Notes: generated by a model not told the origin, from the letters alone. A stretch of DNA of 64,000 bases from Ziziphus jujuba (GCF_031755915.1 NC_083383.1:21069001-21133000); one strand, 5' to 3'; counted from the first letter of the stretch, positions 15,551-25,680 are shown. Translations and numbers: made by a program.

Positions 15551-18500
15551 TTTTTGCTAACGATCTTTTCAGGATTTCTTATCCGCTAATTTTGTATTGT
15601 ATGGTTTTAATTTAAAATAAAGTTTAGTTTCTTATCCTTTAAAAAAAAAAAAAAAAAAAATTGCAACATGTTGTCCTATTATATATTACGTTTTTTGTGA
15701 ATCTGTGTTGTTTTGTCAAAAATATGAAGTAAAAATTTCTTGTCATCTAGGAGTGGTGTTGATGACTCCATTGAAAATGAAATTAATAATTGAATATAAA
15801 ACCTTTGATTTTCAAAATAGTTATTAGAACTTCTATATTGATTATTGTTTTCACTGTTGGCACTTTTATATATGTTTAGGATATATGTAAACCAAAAAAA
15901 GATATATGTAATACAAGGAACAAGAATGGATTATTTTGGGAATAACATAAAAATCTGCGAGTGTATATACAGTTATGATTTGATAGATTATGTTACAAGA
16001 TACAACTTTTTCATAAAATGATTCAAGTCGCAAATCACATTTATTGGCTTTTCAAAGCCTTTTTGTGCATCTGCATGATAATATTTGAACCTCTCTCTCT
16101 CTCTCTCTCTCTCACAGTGTGCCAAGTAACTTCATCTGTGATGTAACTTTTTAGTTTCAGGAATCCTTCCTTACATTTGCAATCTATTATTCTTGCATCT
16201 TAGGAAATTCTTTTTTGTGATCTAGGTGCTTTTTTCTAGTTGTTTTCATCAATTCATGTTACCATTTTTTTATGAATAATGTACTATTAAAATGGAAAGA
16301 CGCTTTGACCCTTCTGTGGATTAAGAAATATCCATTGTACTTGGCAACTTTACTTTGTCATATGGTTTGATGGGTTTATGCTCCAATTATGTTTTTGGTA
16401 GCATTATATCCTTTAAGAATCTGGCATACATATATATATATATAATATATATATTTTAATACTTCCCCCTTTTACAGATTTATGACTTTGACCGGGATTA
16501 CAAGGATGTTGGTGTTGCTCAGTTTACAACAAAATATTTTGTTGTTAGAAACTGCCTACCTCTTGCCAAGTCAGATATGCTTTTATCAGCATGGAATCCT
16601 CCACCAGAATGGGGAAAGTATGTGCCTCTTCCCAACTACACCATCTAATATTCCCTTTAAATTACTTTTCCTTTAATGACAAGTCATTCCAATTTTAGAA
16701 TTATTTCTTTACTCTTTTTGTTTTCTTTGTGTCATGGTTTCATCCAACCACCATTTGATGTTTCCTACTTATACACTATAGTTTAAACCAAGTGATCTTT
16801 GAATTATGCTATAGTTTAAACCAAGTGATCTTTGAATCCTTCATTCTTACCATCCCATAAAATTGTCCTATCATTCCTTCTATTTTACTGCAAACCGGTT
16901 TTCCATATTTCAAGGCTCATTCACCTAGTTCACAACAAATCCAAGAAGCTAAAGATTATGTCTTCTTAGTGTTATTATCACATTTGGGTGTGTTAATCTT
17001 TAGAACCTTACCCTAAACTAAATATCTCCAGCAAATTAACCGAATTCCTAAACTTAATCTCATCAAAATGAAAAAAGTCTCATCCGCAAGTTGCAAGTAT
17101 GTAAACCCTCTTCCTTCCTACGGCAAAAACTTCAATTGAGCTGCTCTCTTTTGCAATTTCCATCATTCTACTCAAACAACTATTATTGAAGTAAATAAAT
17201 GGAGATATAGGATCCTCTTGCCTCAATCCTCTAGAGGCACCGAATTTACATTGGTCTTCCAATCAAATAAACTACAAAATTTCCTGATCTTAAATAACCT
17301 CCATTATCGCCAAATGTTTTTTTACCAACACAAATTTCAAAGTATCACAGTCCACCATCATATGCTTTCTCAAAAGTTAAAAGTGATTCCTCTTTCCTTC
17401 CTATCTTCTCTACTGCCATGTTACCAGTCAATTCTAATTACACATGTAGCTTCTGTTTTTAACTCTTCTCTGGTTGAAACTGTTTTTGGCCTTTTTGCAA
17501 TGCTTTTAGTTTGATGAATTGAGAAGACTGAAGCGATGCCTTAAGAATTGTTTTAATTTATCATTTTTATAACCCATTGATTATGAGTTTTTTACTTCTG
17601 TTTGCCCATCATACAAATTATATCCATATGATGGGTTTTGCTATGAAAATTTGGGCATGGCCATTCATGCGCACTTATTAGTTAATGTAGTCTAATTTCC
17701 TCTACTTTTCAAGATATTAATGGCATTTATTCATGGTTTTAGGATGTATTCATGGTTTTTGAAAGGTTGTTCCTGTGTTCTCCTAATTTTTATAGTTCTG
17801 TTCCCATAATCTGATATGTTTGAAATGGATAGGATAGCTTTCTTTATTTTATCAACAAACTTCGGTTTGAATTATATGATAGGATTTTATTTACAACTTC
17901 TAAGTCCTTTTCCTGTTTAAAGCAGCCTCTTTGACTGCCTTAAGAAGGATATATAACAGTCATAAGTAGCAAGTAAAAAAAAATTACCATATTATCAGAA
18001 TCTTCATCAAACATTTTTGTCATTTATATTTGTCTGGAACAAAACATCCTTTCCATACTCAATATCGTTATATATTCATGCAAAATTGTTCAAAATTTCA
18101 TGTTATGAAATCTATTTTCAGTCATTCACTTATATGGGAATTACAAAATTTATATGGTTTATACAATGAGTGTTTACTTTTTCTTGGTTCATCCACCATG
18201 ATGAGGTAGCGTATTTTGAAAAATGTTATTTTGCTCTGTAATCTGATTTGTGTTCTTCTATTTATAGAATTTCCATTATAGTATGAGAATTGTTGTGCCT
18301 TTTCAAATGTTCTATTTTTTGTAAGCTTCATACTCTACGTTTTCAGTATCAAGTGGTGGAGCCACATTGTGGCCTGAGGGGGGCCATGGCCACTCTGCCC
18401 CTGCGAAAACTTTTTATATTTAACGTATTTTTTTATTATTTTGTTATATATATATATATATATTTTAATTAATCTACCTTATGTGGCCCCCAAAGTAAGA

Positions 18501-21500
18501 CTTATTTCTTTCTTGGGTCCCATTTTATGCTATTTTGAAACTATTTTAGTATACATTGTGGACGATCCCAACTAACTTTTTTAATTTTAAAGCATTAATT
18601 TAATCAGTTTATAACCTTATGATCTCTTACTCTAACTTAAACAAACTATAGTTGTTCCGTGATGTTGACATTCTATACAATCTGCAATGAAAACACAATA
18701 AACAAACCAAAATACCCAAGAAATCATGTAACTTGATTTTATTATTATTATTATTATTATTCTTATTTTTTCTATTAGAGGTGAATAACATGTATACGAA
18801 CTGCTTTTATTTTATTTATTGTGTTTTAATATTTTATTATTTTATAACTATTATTAATTTTCTTATAGAACTACAATTATGTATAGTTTAATTTTGGAAC
18901 TTAGAGTTCTTATAGAATATTTTGGACGTTTGAAATAATGAAGGCTTCTACTTTAACTATTGTTTAATTTATTATTATTTATTTATGAGTTGATATTTGA
19001 TTGAGTTGAAAACGTTATCATAAAATTATATTTGTATTTCATTTACTATTATTTTGTTAAAATTGAATTATCTTGGTTTTTTTATTTTCCTTTTTTCTTC
19101 TTTTCTTTTTAAGATTCTTGGCCCCATACCATTAATGTCCTGGCTCCACCTCTGTTTGTATATTTTTGTCTGCAGAAAAGTCATGTTGCGTGTTGATGCG
19201 AAGCAAGGATCTCCAAAGGATGGAAATTCTATTCTTGAACTTTTTCAGGTAATAACTCTTCTTTTTTCTTCAAATGGGGTTGAACATGTATAACCTTTCC
19301 TTCGCATAGGATATCATGCAAAGAGGGAAAAAAGAAAGAACCCTAGAAAGGATATATAACCTTTTATATGAGGTTCTGTTTGGTTTGTCATAACATCAAG
19401 ATGTGCACAGGATATGGCTATGCCACGATTACCAAATTAAGCAAGAGGGAAAGAACCCTAGAAAACTATTATATTTCCTTTTTTCTTCATCAATGCTAGA
19501 GGGTTTCGGAGGTTCAAAGAATGATCAGATCATTATAGGAAAAACAGTTGCTGGAGGTCAAGCTTCTGTCTTATGATAGATTTTCCTCAAGTCTGAGCCG
19601 GTTCATCACATAGATTCTAGCAGCCAATCAAAATATTTACTAAAACTTCAAACACTGTGGACCATTTACTATGTTGCTTGGACATGGGTGTCGCGTCTGG
19701 TTTTGGTTATGTGTCCAAGTATAGGATCCATCTACTTTGGAAGTTTTTCCACATATGGAGCTTGTCAGTGTCCAAGTATCCAACACTCATAGTAACATAA
19801 CCCATTTAGTAGTTCTTTTCTACGAAACGTTCTGAATTATTTACAATTCGGAGTCTTTAAAAGGTTTCTTTATGTTCTTTGTTGTTTTTGAATTCTTTTT
19901 TCTTTTGGTAAATGTTGTTTTTAAATACTGGCATGCATGGATTGTCTCTCCACTTCATGCTCTTTTATTTCATTATCTATTCAATATTTTACATATCTAA
20001 TGAAAATTAGAAAATTTATAGAATTCTATCTTCATTTTCCATTGTATAATCGTAATAATTCAAGTTGTTTCAAGATCTTTCCAGAAAATCTATTTTGAAA
20101 TCCTCACTATGGTCATCATTTATGTGCTTGAAAGCTTCATATAATAAGTATATTTATTAGTTCATTTTGCCAATATTAAATTTAATTTCCTATGCAGTCT
20201 TGTTTTTTGTTAGTGTTGGTTGTCGCACTCCACATGGATTTATATTGGCTGCTACTGTCAGTAAGAACTAGAATTTGAAATCCATGATGGGAGTGAAATC
20301 ATATTGTGGTGGAATAAGATGCAATCCGTAGTATCTTCTATTTAAAGAAGTTACTCAGGTAAAAATGTGTCCTAAGAAATGGCAGTAGAACTTGAGCATA
20401 TATAGTGCTAACTTGTATGGGATACATTTATGGTGTCCATGAACATCGCATCCCAACCCTTACTCAGAGTAACTAGTGTAGTGATGCTGTTGGGAGGATT
20501 GAAGTTGCTGATTTTAATTGGAATTTCTTGGTTGAAACGGGTTCAGTTTTCTGAGAACTCCATGTTAAATTTTCTTCAGAACTTGGCAATACATGGAATA
20601 TGGAGAATTAGCTCCAGTGGAATCTCTATGTGCCTCTCACATTGATGCTCTTGCGTTTTGTTTTTTGTTATTTATTTATTTATTTTGATTTTTGTTTTTT
20701 TGTTTTTTTTTTTTTTTTTGGTTTTTTGGTTTTTTGTTTTTTGTTTGTTAAGACAATGTTAATGCACTGGAAACATATCTTGTATGTCCTGTTTGAGCTA
20801 CGATATTGAACAATGAGTTGTATAGAGATTGTTTTTCTACTTTGATAAATTGTCAAATTAAGTAGAAAATTAAGATCTGGTAAGTATGAGGAACACAGTG
20901 CAATCCATGGAAGAAATTATTTTAGCTTCAATGATTTGTACTGTTATCTTTTTTTATTTTAAATTTTTTTACTGTATCTTTCCTTCTAGACATGTGAAAA
21001 GGCCACAATATGTTGTGCCTTCCAATTGAATCTCCTGTTTAGTAGAGCATTAAAAACCCATTAAATAAAAAGGGTGCTTTACTAATCTAGTGAACACCAT
21101 GCACAGTGGTAGCAAAGAGTGTGCTTGAAGGATAGAGAAGGTCACCTCTATTTCCATCTTGTTTTATATATTCTCTTTTCACGGTTCTAGCTGTGGCTTG
21201 AAAAACTCGAGATTGAAATGTAGTGGTGACAGTTTTGAAGAGCATTTGTTTCTTTAGGAAGTAGTGTTTAGAGCTAAATCAAAAAGGGTCTTGGAGTGGG
21301 TAACATGAAGAAGTAAAATATTGTATAAAGTCTTGTTAGGCAAATGTTTTTGAATATTCCTTTTGGAGTAGGTATTTTATTGTGCAAGGTTATCAAAAGT
21401 ATGGACATGCGTTGGGACTTGGTTATGGTGATTACAGGATTCTTATAAATTCATGGAAGTTCAGATGCATGGTTGGCTTCATACTTGACCCATACAAAAC

Positions 21501-24500
21501 TGGTTGTATGGGTATGGTTTTGAAGGATTTGGGAGCTGTTTTGTATGGGTATGGTTTTGAAGGATTTGGGAGCAGTAGTAGAGGAAAAATATTGTGGGGG
21601 TATGTGTTAAGGCTACTTAGTGGGGTCTCATTGAATGTTTTAAAAGGTGTAGGGCATATTTAAGGCATTTTTGAGGCGGACTGAGATGTAAGCCTCAATT
21701 TTTCATAGGAAATATTAGAAAATAATAAAAATAGTAATGAAAACATAAGTTCATAATAATTAAATTAGTTAGTTCTCAATCTTACTGCTTCTTTGTCTAA
21801 TTTTGATTTTTTCCCCCCCTCTTGTTCTCCTATCATAAAACTCTCAACACCATCACCCCCTGCAAAATAGAGGAAAGAAGGAATATAAAAAGGTCTAATA
21901 TAAAGTTAGAATTTTATAAAATGAAATAAAGGAAAAAAGACATTAGGCAGTAAGAAAATACTATATATATATATATATATATGTAAGAAAAAGTAAATAA
22001 AAAAACAAAAGAAAGAGGTTAGTGATAAGTGTGATAAGTCAGATATATGTAAACTTATATTGGATTTATCCCTTGGATCCCGTATTCTAGGAATAGAAGG
22101 TAGTATTAACTCTTATGGTTGGAGAGAAAGGGGAGGAGGATATTTGAAGATAGATTTATAAGTTTTGATTACATCTCGGATATAGAATTAGAACTTTGGC
22201 TGTGGGCTTTCTCATCCAAGGAGTTTAAAGACACCTCCTTCTTACATAGCAGGCTTTTGCACCGGAATTCTATTTCTTCTCTCTTTTCTATTTCTTTCCA
22301 TCTAATATTTATGTTTCTAAATATACAGATATAGTGTCATGTCGATAGAGATTTCTTCAGAAAAGGTGAAAAATAGCAGAATACCATGAACATTTTTGTG
22401 ATACTTCCAAATAAATTGTGGATTCTTCATTTTCTCACATATGAAACCTCATTCTGGAATTTTCCCTTCATCTTGGAATGCTAATCGTGCAATCATTTTT
22501 CAAGCAGTGTAGAGAGTGGCTGAGGATGTTTCAGATTGAATGCTAGAAGCTATAATAATATTACCAGATTGCATTGATGCCTATTACATACATAATGGAA
22601 ACTGCTAAGATTTCTTAGTCACTTTTTGACAGTTTAGAACCACTTAACATGATTGAAGGGTGATCCTCATGAAAAAATGCACGTTTTACTTTTTGTTTGG
22701 AAATTTATGGTGGTACATGTCTCAAATTAAATTATCAACTTTCTGAACAAATTGTTGTTTGTTTGATGAGTTATCCATTGAACTGTAGGTAGAAATTTAC
22801 CCCCTTAAGATTCATTTAACGGAGACAATGTACAGAATGATGTGGGAATATTTCTTCCCAGAAGAAGGACAAGATTCACTGAGGCGGCAGGTCAGTAGGA
22901 GATTTTATTGATCAAAATTGATAATAGCTTCTTTATGCAAATCATTCTAAAATGACCAGGTACTTTGTAGTAAAACTATGACAACTGCGCTGCAAATTGT
23001 GAAAATGTAGGAGGTTTGGAAGGTTTCAACCACTGCTGGTTCAAAACGTGTAAAGAAAGGCTTATCAATCCATGAAGCCCCTGCTTCAAGCAGCCATACA
23101 ACAAAAGAAATTGAGCCCTCTTCTAAATCTGGTGTCTTTGCTCCTGCTTCTGATCAACCTTCTCTTCATGCTGATTCTACTCAAGTGAGTTTTCAAGTCT
23201 CTTCTTTCTTGTGGCTTTTGAAATCAACTAGAAAGGAGGAAACAGTGCTGGTAGATGTTCTTATTATTCTTAGGCATGTGATGCATTACAAGAATAAATC
23301 TATTGTATGCTGGAAAAAATGTGATATTTCTTTCTTATATCTTATTTGGAATACCATAAGCTATCTCTGTCATTCCTAATTGTTTTCTGATTCTGTGCAG
23401 ACGTCAAAACTGACCCCGGAGTTGAGAAGAACATCTTCTTTTGACAGAACATGGGAAGAAACTGTGGCAGAGTCTGTTGCTAATGAGCTTGTCTTACAGA
23501 GTTTTTCATCAAAAAGTGGCCCACTTGGTTCTGCTGACCAAGATGAATCCTCTAAGAATAAATTGAAGGACCCCAAAGCTCTGAAATCTGGCAGGTCATC
23601 TCATGAGGATAAAAAGGTGGCAAAGTCACAAGATGATAAACGATCCAGGCCACGAAAGATGATGGAGTTCCACAATATCAAGATAAGTCAGGTTGGTTTG
23701 CTTGTGACTTCCTAATCTTTTGTTTGTTTAGTGCTTATGTTTTTGTAATCAAATGTTCTATATTTTTGTTGCAAGGTCGAGCTGTTGGTTACTTATGAAG
23801 GATCAAGATTTGTTGTGAATGATCTTAAGTTGCTAATGGATACATTTCACCGTGTTGAGTTCACTGGGACTTGGCGAAGATTATTCTCACGTGTTAAGAA
23901 GCATATAATCTGGGGTGTCTTAAAGTCTGTGACTGGAATGCAGGTAATGGGTTGCATATCCGTTTTGCTATTGAATTCTCAACCCATCAAAGCCACAAAT
24001 TGCTGTTATCTAGTATCTATTTTTAGCCTACATTTGGGATTGCTTTTAGTACCCCTAAAATAGATGATCGAATAATTTTTTTAGCACACTTTTTGGACTT
24101 CTAACTTGATATTTTATCAGCTTCAAATGATATTAGATTATCTACGTGGTGACATAAAATTATAAATGTTCTTCTTCTCCTAAGTAAGAGGTGTTAAATA
24201 TTTTATTGTCTACAGATCTCAGATTTGTTACTGTTTTGAGCATTAGGGAAAATAAAATATTAGAATTCCTGTTGACTAAGTCTAATCTCTCTTTCATATC
24301 TTTGAAACATAGGTCTGCAGTATAATTTTATCATTAACTTTTTTTGTATTAAACCCGCTTCTCTTCCTTACTTTTGTAGGGTAAGAAGTTTAAAGACAAA
24401 GCACATAGTCAGAGGGAACCCAGTGGTGCAGCTGTTCCTGATAGTGACCTTAATTTCAGTGATAATGAGGGTCTGGGAGGCAGAGCTGATCAGTTGACTT

Positions 24501-25154
24501 TTCTCAAGCGTCCAAGTGATGGTGCAGGTGATGGATTTGTCACTTCTGTAAGAGGTCTTTTTAATACTCAACGTCGCAAGGCAAAGGCATTTGTCCTAAG
24601 GACCATGAGGGGTGAAGCGGATAATGATTTCCAAGGTGATTGGAGTGAAAGCGATGCAGAGTTCTCTCCCTTTGCTAGGCAGCTCACAATAACAAAAGCA
24701 AAGAGGCTAATCAGGCGACATACAAAAAAGTTCCGCTCTAGGGGACAAAAAGGTTTGTAGTATTTCAATATAATAATTATCTCCTTTTATTTTCTTCTAA
24801 GGGTGGATGTTCTTAGTCCAGGAACTTCATAATTGACACATACGTCAACTTTGTTCATCATCTCTAGGAAGTTTACACAGTTCCAGTACTCAACAAATAT
24901 CACTATACTTTCTCAGCTTATGAACTCTAGATCTTTGCTTTGTTCCTCCACCTCAATCCCAAAAAAACAAAAAAAAAAAAAACAAATTTCTGTAAATTTC
25001 CCAATTTAAGCAGATTGTGTGATTGATACTTTGCTTTATAACAGGTTCATCCTCCCAACAGAGAGACTCACTTCCCTCATCGCCTAGGGAGACCACTCCA
25101 TTTGAAAGTGACACATCAAGTGGATCCTCTCCTTATGAGGATTTTCACGAATAA
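1367..25154 (+). CDS. SAB: SABRE / KINKY POLLEN-like bridge-like lipid transfer protein (3' part of gene)
   Basis: The coding sequence is the join of 1367-3477, 4700-6569, 6750-6850, 8658-9014, 9612-9730, 10395-10644, 12158-12382, 16478-16617, 19176-19248, 22789-22890, 23011-23184, 23401-23691, 23776-23943, 24380-24752 and 25045-25154. Every intron is GT...AG and all phases agree, giving 2153 residues and a TAA stop with no internal stop. Recognised family stretches include FGVESNSGSL, GFWDK-region GRWRKVRM, DPFRSTSLSLCWN, GTRHFMVNVIEPQFNLHSEE, AWNPPPEWGKKVMLRVDA and RRTSSFDRTWEETVAESVAN. Plant SABRE proteins are about 2600 residues, so roughly 450 N-terminal residues lie upstream of the window. 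Known biology of the family: RBG lipid-transfer proteins at membrane contacts; in Arabidopsis SABRE and KIP control polar cell expansion, root growth and pollen-tube tip growth. Whether this copy is the SABRE or the KIP paralogue is not decided; the symbol is tentative. Confidence 0.93.
3715..4140 (+). mobile_element. LINE 3'-end fragment inside a SABRE-like intron
   Basis: One frame reads LGIWMDRNERLFEVKLQDVK, the W-x-x-R-N-x-R-x-F motif of plant LINE zf-RVT tails. This is followed by a hairpin-forming GAGGAT...ATCCTC (4057-4073) and an A-rich tail (about 4098-4140). It is 5'-truncated, as usual for LINEs, and lies in sense orientation in the 1222-bp intron 3478-4699. Confidence 0.7.
4057..4073 (+). 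other. LINE 3' stem-loop
   Basis: GAGGAT and ATCCTC form a perfect 6-bp stem around a 5-nt loop (ttatc). The same structure, with loop ttctt, occurs at the 3' end of the LINE at about 7600-8110. Confidence 0.6.
4700..6569 (+). CDS. SABRE-like gene, second visible exon (residues 704-1326)
   Basis: The acceptor is gaattag|gcaaca and the donor is ccacttg|gtaatt. The frame joins in phase 0 to the previous exon, giving VLAQQ followed by ATCFQPQIYQD. It carries the Fmp27 GFWDK-type region (GRWRKVRM; PINFEKGEMSFGVGYEPSF) and the RWPRFGVPR stretch. An acidic, serine-rich low-complexity segment lies at the C-terminal end (around 6130-6560). The frame would stop at 6580 if the intron were retained. 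Confidence 0.9.
6750..6850 (+). CDS. SABRE-like gene, third visible exon (residues 1327-1360)
   Basis: This short 101-nt exon lies between ttgcag and gtaagt. It encodes KDGKINDSEDDGTRHFMV and continues to the family hallmark IEPQFNLHSEEAN, the beginning of the Apt1 (Golgi-body localisation) domain. It restores phase 0. Confidence 0.9.
7600..8110 (+). mobile_element. LINE 3'-end fragment with poly(A) tail
   Basis: The coding remnant at 7703-7921 reads LLWVIWIERNNRIFEDKL and continues to a tryptophan-containing end, the typical plant LINE zf-RVT C-terminus. It is followed by a long T tract (7992-8015), the hairpin GAGGAT-ttctt-ATCCTC (8016-8032) and a terminal A tail (about 8088-8109). The 5' boundary is approximate. 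It sits in sense orientation in the intron 6851-8657. Confidence 0.8.
8016..8032 (+). other. LINE 3' stem-loop
   Basis: GAGGAT (8016-8021) pairs perfectly with ATCCTC (8027-8032) around the loop ttctt, just before the LINE tail. Confidence 0.65.
8658..9014 (+). CDS. SABRE-like gene, fourth visible exon (residues 1361-1479), Apt1 domain
   Basis: Acceptor catacag|ggtaga, donor gaag|gtaata, 119 complete codons. It starts GRFLLAAVSGRVLARS and includes WKRMEFSVMLEHVQAHVAPT and a region ending RYTRHKGGTPELK, all typical of the conserved Apt1 core. Confidence 0.92.
9430..9474. repeat. TA microsatellite
   Basis: Two (TA)n runs at 9430-9447 and 9453-9474, separated by a short interruption, within the intron 9015-9611. 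Confidence 0.85.
9612..9730 (+). CDS. SABRE-like gene, fifth visible exon (residues 1480-1519)
   Basis: Acceptor ctgcag, donor caa|gtgagg. It encodes VKPLKELTFNSQNITATM and the following DVLTNLLFARLP, then splits a lysine codon with the next exon. Confidence 0.9.
10395..10644 (+). CDS. SABRE-like gene, sixth visible exon (residues 1519-1602)
   Basis: Acceptor gttatttag, donor ctg|gtgaga. It has an acidic run (EDDEDVEEEADE) followed by a charged helical stretch (VELEKKEQEQKLILNDIRKL) likely to form a coiled coil. Confidence 0.9.
12158..12382 (+). CDS. SABRE-like gene, seventh visible exon (residues 1603-1677)
   Basis: Acceptor attcacag, donor ttg|gtgagt, 75 codons. It encodes a basic helix (LKRELINAKKSRKAASASLR) and then INKVVWSMLVDGKSFAEAEI. 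It is followed by the longest visible intron (12383-16477). Confidence 0.9.
14161..14190. repeat. Poly-T tract
   Basis: An uninterrupted run of about 29 T inside the 4.1-kb intron, shortly upstream of the LINE fragment that starts near 14270. Confidence 0.85.
14875..14912. repeat. CT microsatellite
   Basis: (CT)19 within the LINE fragment; it produces a spurious serine/leucine-rich reading frame. Confidence 0.9.
15571..15584 (+). other. LINE 3' stem-loop (degenerate)
   Basis: AGGAT-ttctt-ATCC, the same loop and a 4-bp core (GGAT/ATCC) of the hairpin seen at 8016-8032. Confidence 0.5.
16091..16113. repeat. CT microsatellite
   Basis: (CT)n run in the same intron, about 360 bp upstream of the exon at 16478. 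Confidence 0.8.
16478..16617 (+). CDS. SABRE-like gene, eighth visible exon (residues 1678-1724)
   Basis: Acceptor ttttacag, donor gaaa|gtatgt. It encodes IYDFDRDYKDVGVAQFTTKY and ends AWNPPPEWGK with a lysine codon split across the intron. It is isolated between two TE-filled introns of 4.1 and 2.6 kb. Confidence 0.92.
16776..16841. repeat. 33-bp tandem duplication
   Basis: Two copies of a unit containing tatagtttaaaccaagtgat, starting at 16776 and 16809, in the intron 16618-19175. Confidence 0.8.
16860..17520 (-). mobile_element. LINE reverse-transcriptase fragment, antisense
   Basis: On the minus strand the sequence reads an FEKAYDGG motif, then KFGASRGLRQEDPISPF and LSRMMEIAKES, the canonical LINE RT blocks; the downstream YADD-like block is damaged. 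Stops and frameshifts show it is dead. It is the only LINE piece antisense to the SABRE-like gene. No 3' tail is present, so it is an internal fragment. Confidence 0.75.
18350..19154. mobile_element. Non-autonomous hAT-like DNA element
   Basis: The left end reads caagtggtggagccac and the right end reads tggctccacctctg, so the ends are imperfect inverted repeats of the form CAGNGGTGGAGCCA seen in plant hAT-like elements. GC-rich GGGGGGCCATGGCC follows the left end. The 0.8-kb interior is AT-rich and noncoding. I could not find a clean 8-bp target duplication. It lies in the intron 16618-19175 and stops 21 bp before the next exon. Confidence 0.6.
19176..19248 (+). CDS. SABRE-like gene, ninth visible exon (residues 1724-1748)
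   Basis: A 73-nt micro-sized exon between gtctgcag and gtaata. It encodes KVMLRVDAKQGSPKDG and ends SILELFQ. The acceptor lies only 21 bp after the end of a hAT-like element. Confidence 0.9.
21506..21579. repeat. 37-bp tandem duplication
   Basis: Two copies of gtatgggtatggttttgaag and its continuation, with starts at 21506 and 21543, in the intron 19249-22788. The preceding sequence (20200-21500) shows nothing I recognise. Confidence 0.8.
21962..21982. repeat. TA microsatellite
   Basis: (TA)n run in the intron 19249-22788. Confidence 0.8.
22100..22335 (+). mobile_element. LINE zf-RVT fragment
   Basis: One frame reads ERKGRRIFEDRFISFDYISD and then LWLWAFSSKEFKD, a recognisable LINE C-terminal signature. 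No A tail and no hairpin of the type seen at 8016 are visible. Sense orientation in the intron 19249-22788. Confidence 0.65.
22789..22890 (+). CDS. SABRE-like gene, tenth visible exon (residues 1749-1782)
   Basis: Acceptor aactgtag, donor cag|gtcagt, 34 codons. It encodes VEIYPLKIHLTETMYRMMWE and then YFFPEEGQDSLRRQ, a strongly conserved family segment. Confidence 0.92.
23011..23184 (+). CDS. SABRE-like gene, eleventh visible exon (residues 1783-1840)
   Basis: Acceptor aatgtag, donor caa|gtgagt, 58 codons. It starts EVWKVSTTAGSKRVKKG and continues as a serine-rich, low-complexity linker. Confidence 0.9.
23401..23691 (+). CDS. SABRE-like gene, twelfth visible exon (residues 1841-1937)
   Basis: Acceptor tgtgcag, donor cag|gttggt, 97 codons. 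It contains ELRRTSSFDRTWEETVAESV and ends with KMMEFHNIKISQ, both diagnostic of plant SABRE/KIP C-termini. Confidence 0.92.
23776..23943 (+). CDS. SABRE-like gene, thirteenth visible exon (residues 1938-1993)
   Basis: Acceptor ttgcaag, donor cag|gtaatg, 56 codons. It encodes VELLVTYEGSRFVVNDLKLL and then FHRVEFTGTWRRLFSRVKKH, continuing the conserved C-terminal block. The preceding intron is only 84 bp. Confidence 0.92.
24380..24752 (+). CDS. SABRE-like gene, fourteenth visible exon (residues 1994-2118)
   Basis: Acceptor ttttgtag, donor aaaag|gtttgt. It encodes basic and acidic low-complexity sequence with FLKRPSDGAGDGFVTSVRGL and ends KAKRLIRRHTKKFRSRGQK. A glycine codon is split into the last exon. 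Confidence 0.9.
25045..25154 (+). CDS. SABRE-like gene, last exon and stop (residues 2118-2153)
   Basis: Acceptor taacag, then a glycine split codon and a serine-rich tail ending SSGSSPYEDFHE followed by TAA at 25152-25154. The Ser/Glu-rich C-terminus is typical of the plant family. Confidence 0.9.
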
Positions 25155-25680
25155 ACAATTATGTGATTCAAGGGAGAGCAGATATTGAGGCACTGGAGGG
25201 TAAACACCAGATGGCGTGTGCCCTGTTGAGGGAGAGCAGATATTGGCAACTATATTACCACTGAGGATGAAGATTTTTGATGTTTTTGGGTAATCTTCCA
25301 ATTATGGTAGTCTGGGAAACACCAGGCATGCATAAGATGGGTTCTTTCTGCGGCAGTAATTGGCTTGAACATCCAAGTACACGACAGGACACATATCTGG
25401 AGGTGATTTACAACGATTACCGAGTATCAGCCACCTGCTCGCTTAGATTTTGAGCTCATTTGACTCATGAGAGGAAGCTAGTTATTATGCTCAATTGTTA
25501 TTAGTTTTGTATAGTTTTGTTATCAACGAAAAGGGAAAAAAAAAGAAAAAAAAGAAAAAAAAAAAAAGATAGACGCATAAATTATATACAAGCCACAAGA
25601 ATTCCGTAAGTTTGTACATACATTCAAATATATATATATATTCGGAAATCAAATAAATGCCAATTTGGTTCTCTGTAAAA
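25155..25680 (+). other. Probable 3' UTR of the SABRE-like gene
   Basis: The stretch after the stop has no other coding signal. It contains an imperfectly spaced direct repeat, agggagagcagatattg, at 25171 and 25229. An A-rich tract lies at about 25536-25568 and a possible AATAAA poly(A) signal at 25652-25657. The exact transcript end cannot be set from sequence alone. Confidence 0.45.

Larger units (their letters stand above)
14270..15660 (+). mobile_element. LINE fragment (RT C-terminus through zf-RVT and poly(A) tail)
   Basis: The segment at 14353-14541 reads VSWDDIMKDKAKGRLGIRSI and then LGKWLCRFPLEKDSMWGRVV, the hallmark region after the LINE reverse transcriptase. Further on, 15290-15400 gives WVSWKERNGRIF-like sequence. 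The copy ends with a T tract (15513-15549), AGGATTTCTTATCC (15571-15584) and a poly-A tail (15641-15660). Frames are broken by indels and by simple-repeat expansions at 14725-14770 (ATT/TTTA) and 14875-14912 (CT). Sense orientation in the intron 12383-16477. Confidence 0.8.

Noticed and set aside
18342..19162. 8-bp target duplication for the hAT-like element
   Set aside because: ttcagtat and tttgtata are not convincing copies; element ends may be off by a few bases.
20430..20645. 71-codon frame in an SABRE-like intron
   Set aside because: No match to a protein family in any frame; probably noncoding.
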